From positions 70,940,355-71,004,354 of the forward strand of contig NC_016131.3 in assembly GCF_000005505.3 (NCBI RefSeq): a stretch of 64,000 nt of DNA, in the 5' to 3' direction. Source of the stretch: Brachypodium distachyon (lineage: Eukaryota; Streptophyta; Magnoliopsida; Poales; Poaceae). The notes under the pieces are model-generated. The model worked only from the letters and a program-made list of their open reading frames with translations, was not told where the DNA came from and did not search any database. Shown here piece after piece: positions 48,116 to 61,121 of this stretch (position 1 is its first letter; each line of letters starts with the position of its first letter). The translations under genes and the position numbers were made by a program.

Positions 48116-50455
48116 GTTCTTCTGCAGACAGCCGCGCCTCATTTATCCATTACTACCCGGGATGGGCTCTTTGTGTTCGTCTGCCGGGAGGACTTCTTTA
48201 GGAAATGAATGCGCGCTTTCCACAAAGCCCCAGAGCTGCTTCGTTCTTCAATTCCCTGTCAAGAATATAGTGATTGATTGACATATAGTATAGGTTTTAG
48301 TCCCGTTTTTTTTAAGTGATCTATAGGTGGCCACGTTATGTAGATGCCGATATGGAGAAGTGTAGCATTATATCTGGATGCTTTGCACCGGATATCTCTC
48401 CTCACTTATTTGATCTGATCGACGCCCACTGTACGTACCAGAGCATCTAGCTAGCTGCAGCCCCATCAACGAGCTGGCCAAGGCGCGTACTGATCCTACA
48501 CTTGGAGGAGGTAAGGAGAGCACATATGTAATGTAATTCCCATACGAAACCTTGTTTGAAACCGCTATCCTCGGAGTCAAAACTGCGGCATCAGTCGCAT
48601 CTACGATGGCATATTAATGTAAGGCTACTCATCAGGGTTGTTGATGTCAAGAATAGTGAATAGGATCGTACAATTGATGGGCATGTAAGGTTCGCTTCAG
48701 TGTGAGAAAAGTCGTTAACTGATATGCCGCTTACGTCTATATGCGTAGAATTTCCAGCTCCAGACCGATAAACCATTGCAAATTCTCTGGCTCCGAATGT
48801 ACCATCAGGAATTTAGGTTCTGCAATTGTCATTTTCGTTGGCCGCGTGAAGTCACTGCTGAAAAGTAGTTAATGTTTCCGTGGCAAAATCTAATCAAGGG
48901 CCATTTTAACAGTATTAATTTTGATCCATTTTAGCAAAGATCGATCAGTTGAAGAAAAACTGAGCGATTTGAATTGGTACAGCTTCAGCTATTGTCTTTT
49001 TTAGTGCTGGGGTCAAATCGAATACCCTCCCAGCCGGAATCCAAATTCCCTTTTCTTATTCCGTCTACCTTCTACTTTGTCTCGAATCCATATCTCTATA
49101 CGTATGTGTCATGTCCTAACTTATTGAAAACCTTACACCCGAAGAAAATGCGTCTCGATTTCTCTCCTATCTTCGGTCCAGGCGGGCAGGTGGAAGGCAG
49201 AAAGCATAGCCAGGCAGGTATCTGTCAGAACAAATTCCCCGTTTCAGATGATTGCGAAGAAAATCCCCTAGTCCACTTATTAGGAAGGGGAGATTCTCCA
49301 CCCCATAAGAATCTCCAGCATGGTACGTATATGTAGTTTTAAAAATATTTTTAAAAGCTGGTGGTACTACTAGAATATGGAAAAGTATGAGAGCAGGCCC
49401 AAATGTTCCGTAAATAAAAATAAATAAAAATGGTTGCAAGAATATATCTTCAAAAGAAGACAAAATGTTGTACTAATCCTCTCATGTTTTTCTTGCTACA
49501 GTGTATGCATAAACAATTTGAATTTTTTTTATGGCACTAATCAAACTGATGGATTGAGCTCGTGGAAAACGGAGACTAGCGCCAACGTACATAGTCTAAC
49601 TGACAGAAATGGCAAATCCGGAAGGAGGCAAGATCATTCAGGCCAGCCTTTGGACGGTTAGTTAATACGGATAACTGGGCCAAATCAAATCAACGGTTTC
49701 TCTTTCAGCGGTCGGTCGTTGTCTCGTTGATGTGGCTCGTCCTGAGTCCCCCCAAACCCCTGTGATCGACCGATCGATCCACGTACACGTGGCCGGTGAG
49801 TCGGTGAAATGCACGTATGCTAAGTACGAGTACGTTGCACATTTGCATCTCCATCGATCGTTTTCCTTCTAGACGATCCCCTCCACCGCCGAACCGACAC
49901 GTGTGCGACACACGGACACTGCACATATCTCTCTACTCGTGAAGTAGTTCTCTCCGTAGAACGGACCGATGCGAACAAAACAAAAAGGAGAGAACAAACT
50001 AAACTAAAGCGCGATCGACCCTGGCCCGGCCCGGCCATGAGACCGACCCCGCCGAATTGAATCTCTCGATCCAAGAGCAAAGGAGAAAGGGAAACGTATA
50101 CGAGCTACTACTTCTGCGGTCGATCTATCAAGCGATGGAGCGAGCTAGCAACACACCGGGGGTGCATGATCGCATCATCTCGTCATGCAGTTGTTGGCGC
50201 TCGATCCGGAGATTGGATTTTAGCGGTTGACTCTGACGACGGAGCGGTGCCTGGATATGTATATATCTTGGCTCTTGATCGTTTGTTTCGTAGCATCCCT
50301 CTGTAGGAGCGGCGTAAATACCAAAATGGAGTTTAATTAGCTCCGGGTGTGGATATTGGACCGCAAAATCCATTAGTCTATCTATATGTATCCATCTACT
50401 ATCCGTCTATCTATCTTTGATGACGTGTACGCGGCACGAAAGCATCGCATATTGT

Positions 50456-50503
50456 GTGCCACTTACTCTTTTTTTATTTTTGGAAAGGAAGTGCCACTTA
50501 CTC
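50456..50503. repeat. 13-bp direct repeat around a 22-bp T-run insert
   Basis: GTGCCACTTACTC at 50456-50468 and 50491-50503 encloses seven T, then ATTTTTGGAAAGGAA. Confidence 0.7.
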
Positions 50504-50583
50504 GATCACTTGCCTGGCACCCTGCGTGCGCCGATCTGCGGAACCTTATTAAATTCACGTTCACACCTACTTTTAATATTGTA

Positions 50584-50700
50584 TTCCCTTCGATTCATAT
50601 TAATTGTCTCAAATTTGTTCAAATATGAATGTATCTATGTTCAAGAAGCGCCTAACAAACGTCTAGATACACGTAATATTTTAACAATTAATATGGATCA
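50584..50700. mobile_element. Degenerate Stowaway MITE
   Basis: The left end (TTCCCTTCGATTCATATTAA) and the interior ATGAATGTATCTATG and GTCTAGATACACGTAATATT match the 15318 element, but the right end has lost its GGGAG. Confidence 0.6.
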
Positions 50701-51748
50701 TGTTTCTCGCAAGTGTCATTTAATTAATAAGATTTCCTTTTTATGGATCATTTAATAAAATTTTGTACCAGAGATTTAATTAATAATTCGATATGATTGT
50801 TGTACTATTCTTCGGGAAGAGATAATATATTGTACTTAGCATGCGTCTTTTCCATTAGCTATATGCCGATGCCCGATATGGATAGAATGCTGACACGGAG
50901 AATTAAAGGACGACGTGGTGAAAACTTTGGAAGAGACCTCGTATTTTCCGCTGAGACCAAGGAGGGCTGCTGCACGGGCACGCTGGCCATGACACCACTC
51001 GGTCAACGCGTCCAAAAAACTTCTTCGACGACACGCCGACAAATGAACAAACTCTGTCCAATAGTGGGGATTAATATATACTGTAGCACTAGTGCTCTAA
51101 CCCCGGAAAACAGAAATCTGGAGGATCGGTGCTGAAAAAAGAAAACGAATTGCGCCCTGCAGGCATCAGGCCATCAGGGAACGGTGGGAGTATGTACCGG
51201 ATACAGGAGTAGAGGATCATATTGATCGCTACTAGTGCAACTCGGGTAGTAACCTGCGCTTTCCCCTTAAAAAAAAGACTAATCATCAAGAGATCGCGCG
51301 ACATGTTATACACCGAACGGCCGTCGTTACACCAACAATCACGGTCGGTCAAACAAGAAGGCAACACATAAACACGTGCGCGCGCTAGGCTCTAAGCTAG
51401 CTAGCTGCCAACCGACCGATATAGGCACCGCGCGGCGTCACCACGAATTAACTACGGCCAGGAAACCCCTTCCATACCACCAAGACGCCGGGCGTGTCGA
51501 GACGGAAAACGGCCAGGCGTATTACGTACGCACGCTCTCAGTAGACCGCCCGGTCCCTTAGTCGTTGAATCGATCATCAATCACACTGTTCATGGTCTGC
51601 ATATATACGAGCGGTGCGGCGTCTTTGAAGACATGTAGTCCTAGTATGATACACCCACGCACGTCACTCTGTCCCCAGCACGTCACTGCGGGCCGGAGCC
51701 GACTGACTCGAGCAACGCGCGGCGGTGCGTGTTGGACCTTGCGAGTTA

Positions 51749-51852
51749 CTTCTTAATTTAAATTTGTCTAAATATAAATATGAATGTATTTACTTTTTAA
51801 AAACATCTAGATATATGTAATATTTCGACAACAATTTTTGATTCCATCGAGG
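51749..51852. mobile_element. Degenerate Stowaway MITE
   Basis: The interior ATATGAATGTATTTAC and ATCTAGATATATGTAATATT, followed by CGACAACAATTTTTGAT, aligns with the Stowaway at 15318. Both terminal repeats are eroded. Confidence 0.55.
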
Positions 51853-53200
51853 GCATGTGCGGATGGACGAGTGGAAAAGGAACCTGCTACGCTTACTCGG
51901 GTTACGGATTGCCGGATGAGGCAGTAGAACCGGAATTGGCCGTGAGAAAGATGGAAGGAAGAAACCCCGGTCTTGTCACGATCATGTTCGGTGGAATCTC
52001 TTTACACACATGCATGCATGGATGCCGTTAGTGATAAATCCTGAGTAGTAGCAACACGTACGGTGGCCGGCGGCACGGGCGAGAAAACACAGCGCGCGCT
52101 ACCCGGTTGAGTGAAAGTGTTCAATCGTCTCCGGTCCATGGATAGACGAGCATGTGTTTTTTCAATGTGATTGGGTGCATGATTGGGTCCTGGCCAAAGC
52201 AGATTTTTCCCACAAGTAGATATTCGACGTCGTTTGCTGCTTTTTTCGCCTCAAGATTCGATGATTGGGTTGTAGGACGCGTTTGTAGTTGTAACTGGGT
52301 TCTTACGTTGTGTCATCATTGTACTAAGATAATAGAAGCTTCTGCTGTTCTTTAGGTCGCATGGACATGATAAAACCGGCCGTGAGTTAAAAAAAACGGG
52401 TCAGTCGCCTGATTTGTAAGAAAATGTCTTAAATCTCAGTTGACACATCAAAACCATTGGATTAATTAAGATTTTTGAGTGCCATCTTCACTCTGTCTTC
52501 TCCCATGTGTTGTCACTGGATCTCGTTGGATTAAGATCCAACGACCAAGCACGTCAACTTATCTCTAACTAAAAAATAGGCAACTTCTCAATTCCATAAA
52601 AAAAACACGTTTTAACTTCGACTTATGTCTCTCACATGTAGTCATTACTGATAGGCCAGTATTGTCATTCATCCTTCGCCGCCTCCACCCCGTCCCTACC
52701 GAGTTCTTCTGCCTCTCCATCCTCATCCTGGTCCTCTTCGACCGGTCAATGTTGGCCTTATTTCCTCCCTCTCCTATAGACATATACCATTTTCACGAGG
52801 TCCCCAACCAGCTGTTGTTATCAGAAGATCGCAGTCCTTGGTCGACATAACTAGCATCTTTAATTTGCGCTCTCCCCGGTGACCACCGTCCATTTCCGCA
52901 CGAGTACTGCCTCTCTATTAGGTTCATAACGAGTCTTTGTGAGGCTGACCACAGCTCTCTATGGATCTGTTGCCTCAAACTCCATGAATTCGCGGCCACC
53001 TCCATATCTCTTACTATGCGCGCCGAATCAAGGATAAGAAGGAGGACAGTCTATTGCCTTCGCCACCATGTCTAACGTTCTTTTCTTCTTACCTTTTATC
53101 GATTTGTTTGATCTTGTATTTGAAGGGTGGTTTTTGTTTGGCTTTATCATGGTCCAAAATTTCTATTCTTGATTTTGTCTGATGGTTAGCTATGCTAGCT

Positions 53201-53244
53201 AGTGGCGGAAGATTCTTTTTCGAAACAAAGTGGTGGAAGATTCT
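53201..53244. repeat. 16-bp direct repeat around a 12-bp insert
   Basis: AGTGGCGGAAGATTCT (53201-53216) and AGTGGTGGAAGATTCT (53229-53244), one mismatch, enclose TTTTCGAAACAA. On the minus strand the insert ends TTCGAAAA, similar to the 47914 tail. Confidence 0.65.
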
Positions 53245-53827
53245 CGTGTTGATTACTTTTGTTCATCTTCTAGCAAGGATCAATTTCGTTCTCGGTACCA
53301 TCTTATCGTATATCCAAAATCCATGTTCTTTGATCCCATCTCATGGTTTAATCCAGATACGAATGAATATGTACGAGTTATCCCGACAAACATGCCTTTG
53401 AAGATTGAACTAGTTAAGTTTTCTTTTGGTTCTGCATATGGTCGAGCATGTGGTATTTGTTTGGAGAGTCATTTTTCTTTGTCTGTTTTGCATAGTCATA
53501 CTCATATGAATTGAATGGTAGAATTTTGTAAGAAAAGTAACTGAATGGTGGAGAACTTAAATCATGTTGAAAATGTAATTTGAATCTTGCCCTTTCACGG
53601 TGGAAAATAAATAAAAATCATGAACACAGGAAGTTACGCGAAGTGTTTCAGCCCCCCTTGCTCTTGAAAGAGAAGGTGACGGGGGGCTATGTGAACAGTG
53701 AGAAGGACCGAAGTTGACAAATTGTGAGAATGTTTTTCAATAAAGTGGATGCCTTGGACGCACCAATCTTAAAGCGAAAACAACGGCTCCTAAAGGACCG
53801 TGGCGTCTCCAGCCTTGCACAATGAGG

Positions 53828-53848
53828 TCGATCGATCGATCGATCGAT
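53828..53848. repeat. (TCGA)n microsatellite
   Basis: Five tandem TCGA units, self-complementary on both strands. Confidence 0.85.
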
Positions 53849-54168
53849 GCACCAACGTCCAAGTGTATCCGTAAAGCGGATTCCCGTTTCACCATCCGCG
53901 TGTTCACGAAGACGTGCTGCGCCGCGCGAGTCTTAAAAACAAATGGTTTCCTTCAAATTTCTCTCCCAGATTGCACCCACAGAAAAAGCGATTCATACTC
54001 CGGATAGATGACATCCGGAGCAATCAATTAACGTGACCGTATACTAGAACATAATCGGAAATTGCACCACCAGGGTATAGCGAGCCGAGGGCGGGACGGG
54101 AGGCCGCATCCCCCGTGGGCTGTGGTGTTAATTAGGGAGGGCGGTCCATCGGAGGCCACACGGCGGCC

Positions 54169-54176
54169 TTTAAAAT
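54169..54176 (+). promoter_or_regulatory. TATA-like box of SUT1
   Basis: TTTAAAAT lies 330 bases before the SUT1 ATG and is followed by an extended CT-rich leader, consistent with a start of transcription near 54200. Confidence 0.5.
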
Positions 54177-54505
54177 GCCCCCCCTTTCGTCGCTGCTCCC
54201 AACACAAACCCGCCTCTCTCTCCTCGGCCTCTTCCTGAGAGAGTCTCCCTCCCTCTCCTCACTCCACGCTCGCTCCTCACACCCCACTCGCACTTTCCGC
54301 TAGCTCTCTTCTTCTCCGTCTCCTCTTCTCCCTCCCGTCTCCACTGCATGCACATGGCTTCTGCCTGGCACCACCTTCCCGTTGTTGATTGTTGAATTAC
54401 TCTCTTTTTCCTCGATCCATATCCCCTCTGCTGCTGCTGGATTAACCGGAAGCCGGCGAACGTAGGCGAACGAACGAACGAGGTACCCGTGATCCGCGGC
54501 CGGGC

Positions 54506-57500
54506 ATGGCGCACGGCGAGGTGGAGCTGTCGGTGGGGGTCGGAGGCGGCGGGGGCGGCGCCGGCGGGGCCATGGAGGCGCCCGTGCGGATCAGCATCGG
54601 GAGGCTCGTCCTCGCCGGCATGGTCGCCGGCGGCGTGCAGTACGGATGGGCGCTCCAGCTCTCCCTCCTCACCCCCTACGTCCAGGTATATATACATTCA
54701 TTTAATATACGTTGTACCTGCAAACATGATATACGTATATACGTATAACATGTGTCGTCTGCCTGCATCTGCAATTCTTCATGTATATACGTATAACTGC
54801 TGGCTGCCTCTCAGTTCAGGCTGTGTGATCGATGAGCACGTTTTGATGCTTCGTTTTTAATTTTTAAATAGATTGTGCACACAGAATCATTTCGGGTTTC
54901 CGTGTTATTACGCTAGTTTTGGTTGTTCGCTTTATTTTTAAGCGATCTTTCGCTTTTTTTTTAAGAAAAACAATTGGCATGCGTGGCGAGGTAGCACCCC
55001 TTTTTTTTCCTGGGGGTGGCCGGAGATCATATAGATATAGTCCTTGTTTGGAGAAACAAATCATGGGATTTTTCTTTTGAGCGACAAAGATGGGAGATTT
55101 ATATAGAGTAGTACGGAGTACTCCAGTAGTTCTTTTGCTGGTGATTTTGTCGGGGACTTTTCTTTGTTTTTGTGAAGGTTGGTTCGTAGTTCTTCCGCAA
55201 AAGGATAGAATGAAATGAAACGGAAGATGAAATTTGGCAGGTTCTACGTACTCAAAGCAGTAGACTATTTACTCGCCGAAAAAAAAAAGCAGTAGATGTT
55301 TGACCGTCCGAGATGTACATGTCAGCCTTGTTCTTTAGTATTGACACGAGTTTTGTTCTTTTCCCAAACAGCTTTTGTCGGTGTGTTAGTAGTGGAGTAG
55401 TACTTGGTACTGCACATGTGTAGCTACATGTGTACAAATCGACAACGATATATGTGTTGATCGTGTAATCAGCGGCCGGGCACAGGCGTCTTCTGGACCC
55501 ATCTTCTCCTTAAGCCTTAAGGGCCCGTTAATTAATTACCCAAGAACTCGAGGGAAACACAAACCCGATCTCTTCTCTCCCCACCAAACCAAATGGTGTC
55601 TGCTTCAGAAAAAGTCTCTAACCTTTTTCTGAGCAGCAACATCTGAAGATGATGCAGTAAACTCAGAATCACATATGGCATGGCACGTAGGCACCGCTTT
55701 AAATCACTTGGTTTCGATTAATTGACACGCGTTAAGCACGATTGATGATGAAACGCAGACCGGATATGGTGCCCTGAGTAGAGTAGATCCGTAGACTTTG
55801 ATAAGTTGGCAAGCCGGTGGTCAATGGTCGGTCCACTTCTCCTGGAGAAACAGTAGAATCGGATAAGGAAACGTCAAGCCGTAAACAAAGACCTGCAGAA
55901 ATCACGGCCTCGATTATAAAATTTTAACATTCGGGCACGTTGTGCAAGGGAGTAGCGTACTTTCTACCCGTACTTGTCCCTGAAGAACAGAAGTCCTGTT
56001 CATTAATTAGTCAGGATGGTCCACAGCAGATTTGTTGTTACTAGGTTTATCCTGGGGCTGGCTATTTCTGGATAGAAAGTTTGTCCTCATCTTGAGGCCT
56101 TCTTGAGACAAGTGCCATTATGGTTGGTTTGTGGTTGCCTGCCCATATGGTTTGCCTGCGCATGGCTGCATGTATTACACAGACTAAAGAGGAACTCCTA
56201 GTCCAGAAACATCCCCTGTGGCACAGTAGCAACAGAGGAACTGTATGGGCAAATTAGGAGATGTTTTGCTTAGCCGAGCGTACAGGTCCTGATCGAGCTT
56301 CAGTTAACATTTGGAATATGGAAATATTCTGTTTATAGGGATAAGGGGGGATAAAATTACTGTCAGAACACTGTGTGGACACTTGTCGCCTTGGGGGTTA
56401 GAGAAGTGTGAGTTCCAAGTTCTTAAATTGGTAGGTCTTTCTTTTTCAAGTGTAAAATTGGTAGGTTCAGTTGTGCTGTTCATGCACCATGATTTCCTGT
56501 TGCTACTCACTGTCAAGCCAAACGTTTGCTTTATGCTGGATCACATAATATATATTACCAGATTCAGTTACAACATACAAATGAAAATTGTCTAGTTTCA
56601 GTTCCAAGGAACTGTCGAATTAGCGAGGCGTAAATACTGCAAATAGTACTAGTACTTATATTTACCGTGCACTGACTCTCTGAATTTTTGTCATATTTGT
56701 ACAGACTCTCGGGCTCTCACACGCCCTGACTTCATTCATGTGGCTCTGCGGCCCTATTGCTGGCTTAGTGGTAAGTAGCAAGCCCAACTTAAATCTTGTG
56801 ATGAAAATATGCCCTGCAAAGAGGACACTGAGATAAGAAAATTCTTGGCATAGAAATTTATTTCATCATACTGACGCTAAATATTTCTAGAATTTAATTC
56901 ATTGAGCTGAAAATAGCATCTGAAGCATGCAAGGTAGCTCCTGTAACGTACTGAAACAACTGCAGTTATACCTGCGAATCTTGTGTCACTGTCAGATTCT
57001 GTAGTTACACCTGCAAATTAGAATGGTTCCTTTCACGTACTGCAAGAACACAAGTAACCTTGGTACTTATCCACAATGCTTCCCCTACGTTGCAGGTTCA
57101 ACCATGTGTTGGTTTGTACAGTGACAAGTGCACTTCAAGATGGGGAAGACGGAGGCCGTTTATTCTGACAGGATGTGTGCTCATCTGTCTTGCTGTGAGA
57201 ACCACTGAACCTTTGTTACCATCTTACTGTTCCTAAGTTCTCTTGTTTTTCCTAATCAAAATTCCACCTATGCTACCTTACCCAGGTCGTAATTGTCGGG
57301 TTCTCGGCTGACATAGGAGCTGCTCTGGGTGATAGCAAGGAAGAATGCAGGTGAGCTGCTAGTTGCCTGACCTTGAGCATAGGTAGAACCTGACAATTAC
57401 AAACTGATCTGACATAATGATGTGATGCAGTCTCTATCATGGCCCTCGGTGGCACGCTGCAATCGTGTATGTTCTTGGATTCTGGCTCCTTGACTTCTCC

Positions 57501-59462
57501 AACAATACTGTGCAAGTGAGTGCTGTTATATGAGTTGTAGTCCTGTTTAAAGATTTAGTACAGAGCGTTATGATGAACTGACCTTTGCTATGCAATTTAT
57601 AGGGTCCAGCGCGTGCTCTAATGGCTGATTTGTCAGGTAATTTTTTTGTGCCGTGATAATATTTAAGAGTTTTGTAAGGCTAGTTGGTTCAAGCAGAAAC
57701 TACTGGCGACCAAAAAATCAATTGGATTTGTGATTTGATCTCCCATTTCTTTTGCTCAACAGGTCAGCATGGACCCAGTGCTGCAAATTCAATCTTCTGT
57801 TCATGGATGGCACTAGGAAACATCCTAGGATATTCCTCTGGTTCGACTAATAATTGGCACAAGTAAGCCCACTCTTGTGTATAAACTTCATATGGCTCTC
57901 CTGTTATGCACACAAGTATATCCATAGTCTCATTTTACTTCGATAAATCCAATAGGTGGTTTCCCTTCCTTCGAACAAGAGCTTGCTGTGAAGCCTGTGC
58001 AAATCTGAAAGGTGCATTTCTGGTGGCTGTGGTAAGTTTCATTTATATCACCTAACAACATGCCTACAGGCCAAGTTTCAGGAATGCAGAAATATCAATA
58101 GACGATAAACCAACCGAGCCTATACTGAACTATTTTCAGATAACAAGTGTCCATGATATAGCCTCCAGTCCTGTTCAGCTCAAAATGCTCAAACTTGATC
58201 CTTCTTTTTTACATTTGTGTTTTCAGCTGTTCCTGTCCTTCTGCTTGGCCATAACTCTGGTCTTCGCCAAGGAAGTGCCATACAAGGCAATCGCACCCCT
58301 GCCAACCAAAGCAAACGGGCAGGTCGAAGTTGAGCCTACAGGGCCACTCGCCGTGTTCAAAGGCTTCAAGAACCTGCCTGCTGGAATGCCATCAGTGCTT
58401 CTCGTGACCGGCCTGACCTGGGTATGCACGCACGCACGCAATACACTGCCAAGTTCAGTCAATTTTCAGTGCTGTTGATTTTCTTTTCCAGTGTTTTGTT
58501 GACCTTCTGTATCTACGACTGTCCTTGCAGCTGTCCTGGTTCCCGTTCATCCTGTACGACACCGACTGGATGGGTCGTGAGATCTACCACGGCGACCCCA
58601 AGGGAAACCCCAATGAGGTGACGGCGTTCAACGATGGCGTCAGGGCTGGCGCCTTCGGCCTGCTGCTGAACTCGGTACGTATAAGGTTCAGTCTCCTGTA
58701 TTCCAAACTCTGAAATCTCTGCTGCTGCCTGAATGTGCTGACACTTGCCTGAACAATGACGCGTCTGTGAGTCAGATTGTTCTGGGATTCAGCTCGTTCC
58801 TGATCGAGCCGCTGTGCAAGAGGCTGGGCCCGAGGGTGGTGTGGGTGTCGAGCAACATCCTGGTGTGCATCGCCATGGCCGCCACCTGCATCATAAGCTG
58901 GTGGTCCATGAAGGACTTCCACGGCTACGTCCAGCACGCCATCACGGCCAGCAAGGACATCAAGGCCGTCTGCCTCGTCCTCTTCGCCTTCCTTGGTGTC
59001 CCCCTCGCCGTAAGCATTATTATCCCATCGTTTCAACAATCAAGAACCATTTTTCTTCTTCTTCTTCTTCTGACGAGTTAGAACTCCTGTTTGTTGTAGA
59101 TCCTGTACAGTGTCCCTTTCGCCGTGACGGCGCAGCTGGCGGCCAACAAAGGGGGTGGCCAAGGTGTGTGCATGAATGCTGCTGCTCCATCTTCTTCTTC
59201 AGTTTCAGTGTTCAGCTATATTGACAGTTGATATGTTTGGTTTGCAGGGCTGTGCACGGGGGTGCTGAACATCGCGATCGTGATCCCGCAGGTGATCATC
59301 GCGGTGGGGGCGGGGCCGTGGGACGAGCTGTTCGGGAAGGGGAACATCCCGGCGTTCGGCGTGGCGTCGGGATTCGCGCTCATCGGCGGCATCGCGGGCG
59401 TGTTCCTGCTGCCCAAGATCTCGCGGCGCCAGTTCCGGGCCGTCAGCACCGGGGGTCACTGA
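54506..59462 (+). CDS. SUT1: Sucrose/H+ symporter SUT1
   Basis: Thirteen exons join in frame to 518 aa: 54506-54685, 56705-56770, 57096-57194, 57286-57350, 57431-57515, 57603-57636, 57763-57862, 57956-58031, 58227-58421, 58531-58674, 58776-59009, 59100-59163 and 59248-59462. The glycine-rich cytosolic N-terminus ([15 protein letters not shown]) precedes twelve expected membrane spans of the GPH/MFS family. Signature pieces are [31 protein letters not shown] (the RxGRR loop 2-3 motif), [27 protein letters not shown] and the C-terminal LPKISRRQF. It imports sucrose with protons at the plasma membrane; cereal SUT1 serves phloem transport and grain filling (established). Cereal proteins are about 520-540 aa, so it is complete. 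Intron 1 is about 2 kb. The residue at the exon 6/7 junction is Gly (LSGQHG). Confidence 0.96.
55254..55296. repeat. 11-bp direct repeat around a 21-bp A-run insert in SUT1 intron 1
   Basis: AAAGCAGTAGA at 55254-55264 and 55286-55296 encloses CTATTTACTCGCCG followed by seven A. The A-run lies next to the second repeat, so the inferred tail is on the plus strand. Confidence 0.65.
59053..59072. repeat. (TTC)n microsatellite in a SUT1 intron
   Basis: About six TTC units between exons 11 and 12, useful only as a length polymorphism. Confidence 0.75.
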
Positions 59463-61121
59463 CGCCCCGGGCCAACCACCCAGGCCCTGAGCACGGCGAA
59501 GCTCCATCGTGCCGGCCTGGCGGTTCCAGTTTCGGAATGAAAATCTACCGGACATTTTACATAGGCGTAAATTAGGCGCTTCAAGACTCCGTAGAGCAGA
59601 ATAAGAAGAAGATGTATGTGATGAGGAAAACCCTGTTGTATGTTTTTGTATGTGTTAAATGTGTGTTCTGTGGACTATGGTGCGTGACAGATATGGCAGG
59701 CGAATTTGGTCATCAGAAATTGGTCAGTAGTTTATCATTGTTCCTTTCCCGTATAACAGAGCCCATATATCTACCCCAAACCTCCACGTGTATAAGATTT
59801 CTAACCCTAATTCCCTCCTCAAATCCCCATTCTGTACACACCGCTGCCATTGTCTCTCCTGTGGCTCGCCGCCACCGCGTGCTCCCTCCACGGCGCAACA
59901 GCGCCCACTCCCTCCGCGTCGCGCCATCGCCGCCCACACATTCCCTCTCTCTGCGCCATGTCGCCGCTCATTCCCTCCCTATGTGTGAATGGTATCGAAA
60001 TTATATTGTTTGCTCTTATCTTGGTGCTGAAATGGGTTGTTTTTCTTTCATGTTGTTGCTTCTATTTTGGCTTGTTGTTGGCGGGTTCGGGTTCCCCAAC
60101 GGGGACGAAAAACCCGACGAGGACGGGGCTGGGAGAAAATTCAAACCCGTGACCGGGGATGGGGACGGGTTTGGGATCAGGGTCACGGGGATGGGTTTGG
60201 GCAGCCACTACCCGGCGGGTTTCGTACCAATTGCCACCTGGATGCGAAAGCGAGCATCAATTGCGGCTGGGCGAGCTCTGAAGGCTCTATGGCCGTTGAT
60301 TTGGGTCGCGGTGCCTTTGATCACTTGCAGTTCTTGTGTTTGTAATTTGTGTGTAGAAAACCAAGGTTGACAAAAAGGGGGAAATGTATGGGAGTTAGGC
60401 CCTGTCCATCGTGTGAGAAACCATGCTGCATACTACACCGGAGTAGAAATGATCCTCTGGCACTGAAATTAGTGCTCTCTAAACAAACATTCGTTAGTCA
60501 CTCTCACTCCTGCTGGACGACGATGATGATTGGTCTAGAGGCTACAGGTCTACTAGCAGCACGTATACTATAGTCCATTTGGAATTTTTGGTTGGAGCAC
60601 CTTGTTTTGCTCCAATTGTCCTTATCTTGCGGCTCGCCTGTTTCTTTTCATTTCAAAAAGGCGCTTGCGGCGCCGGCTTTGAACGGAGACCATTGGCTAG
60701 CGCTACGCTTAGCAAGCGCCTAGCGCCTAGAATTACTACTAACCACTCTACTACCCGTCAACGGGACGCGTAAAAGAAGCGGTCCACTGCCGCTGTGGGC
60801 GGCAAGAGCTACAGAAAAAAACATCTGAATTCGTCGTAGTGTTCGGTTCATCTGTGGGGTGCATACATCACACCAGGAACAGGGGAAAGGCCACATGATC
60901 GAGTCAAGGCATTGGCACCTCTTGCATTGAGCATCACAGCATCAGAATGCAGAGACACGCAGCAATGAGAAACGGTGCGATCGTCGCTCGCGCACCGTCG
61001 GTCACGCGAAAAACACAGACGCACGATCACGCACGCCTTCACAAAAATCACAAGTGAGCGCCGAATCCCAACTCCCAAGTGCGGCGGACACGCAAAAATT
61101 TCTCCTGCGTGCTGTCACGTA
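59463..61121. other. 3' flanks of SUT1 and the glutaredoxin-like gene; repeat-derived block between
   Basis: The two genes converge here. A 252-codon open frame at 59612-60370 has no family features; its 3' half runs through GGGTTC/GGGGACGGG-rich sequence typical of a dispersed grass repeat (about 60075-60240). 60660-60740 has GCGCC/TAGCGC palindromic words. No gene is claimed. Confidence 0.5.

Larger units (their letters stand above)
42900..54168. other. 11 kb gene-free region upstream of SUT1
   Basis: No gene is supported. It holds a Tourist- or Harbinger-like remnant around 42930-43150, a GC-rich block at 44040-44640 with open frames that look compositional, degenerate Stowaways at 50584-50700 and 51749-51852, and several micro-insertions with direct repeats. 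At 52525-52544 the palindrome CGTTGGATTAAGATCCAACG sits in an element related to the one at 20100. A (TCGA)n tract is at 53828-53848. Minus-strand frames at 45056-45244 and 47401-47667 look protein-like for short stretches but match nothing I know. Confidence 0.45.

Noticed and set aside
54170..54697. 175-codon minus-strand frame opposite SUT1 exon 1
   Set aside because: Shadow of the SUT1 first exon and its CT-rich leader.
59612..60370. 252-codon plus-strand open frame between SUT1 and the glutaredoxin-like gene
   Set aside because: Low-complexity and Ser/His/Pro-rich, its 3' half crosses a dispersed GGGTTC-type repeat, and it starts within the SUT1 3' region.
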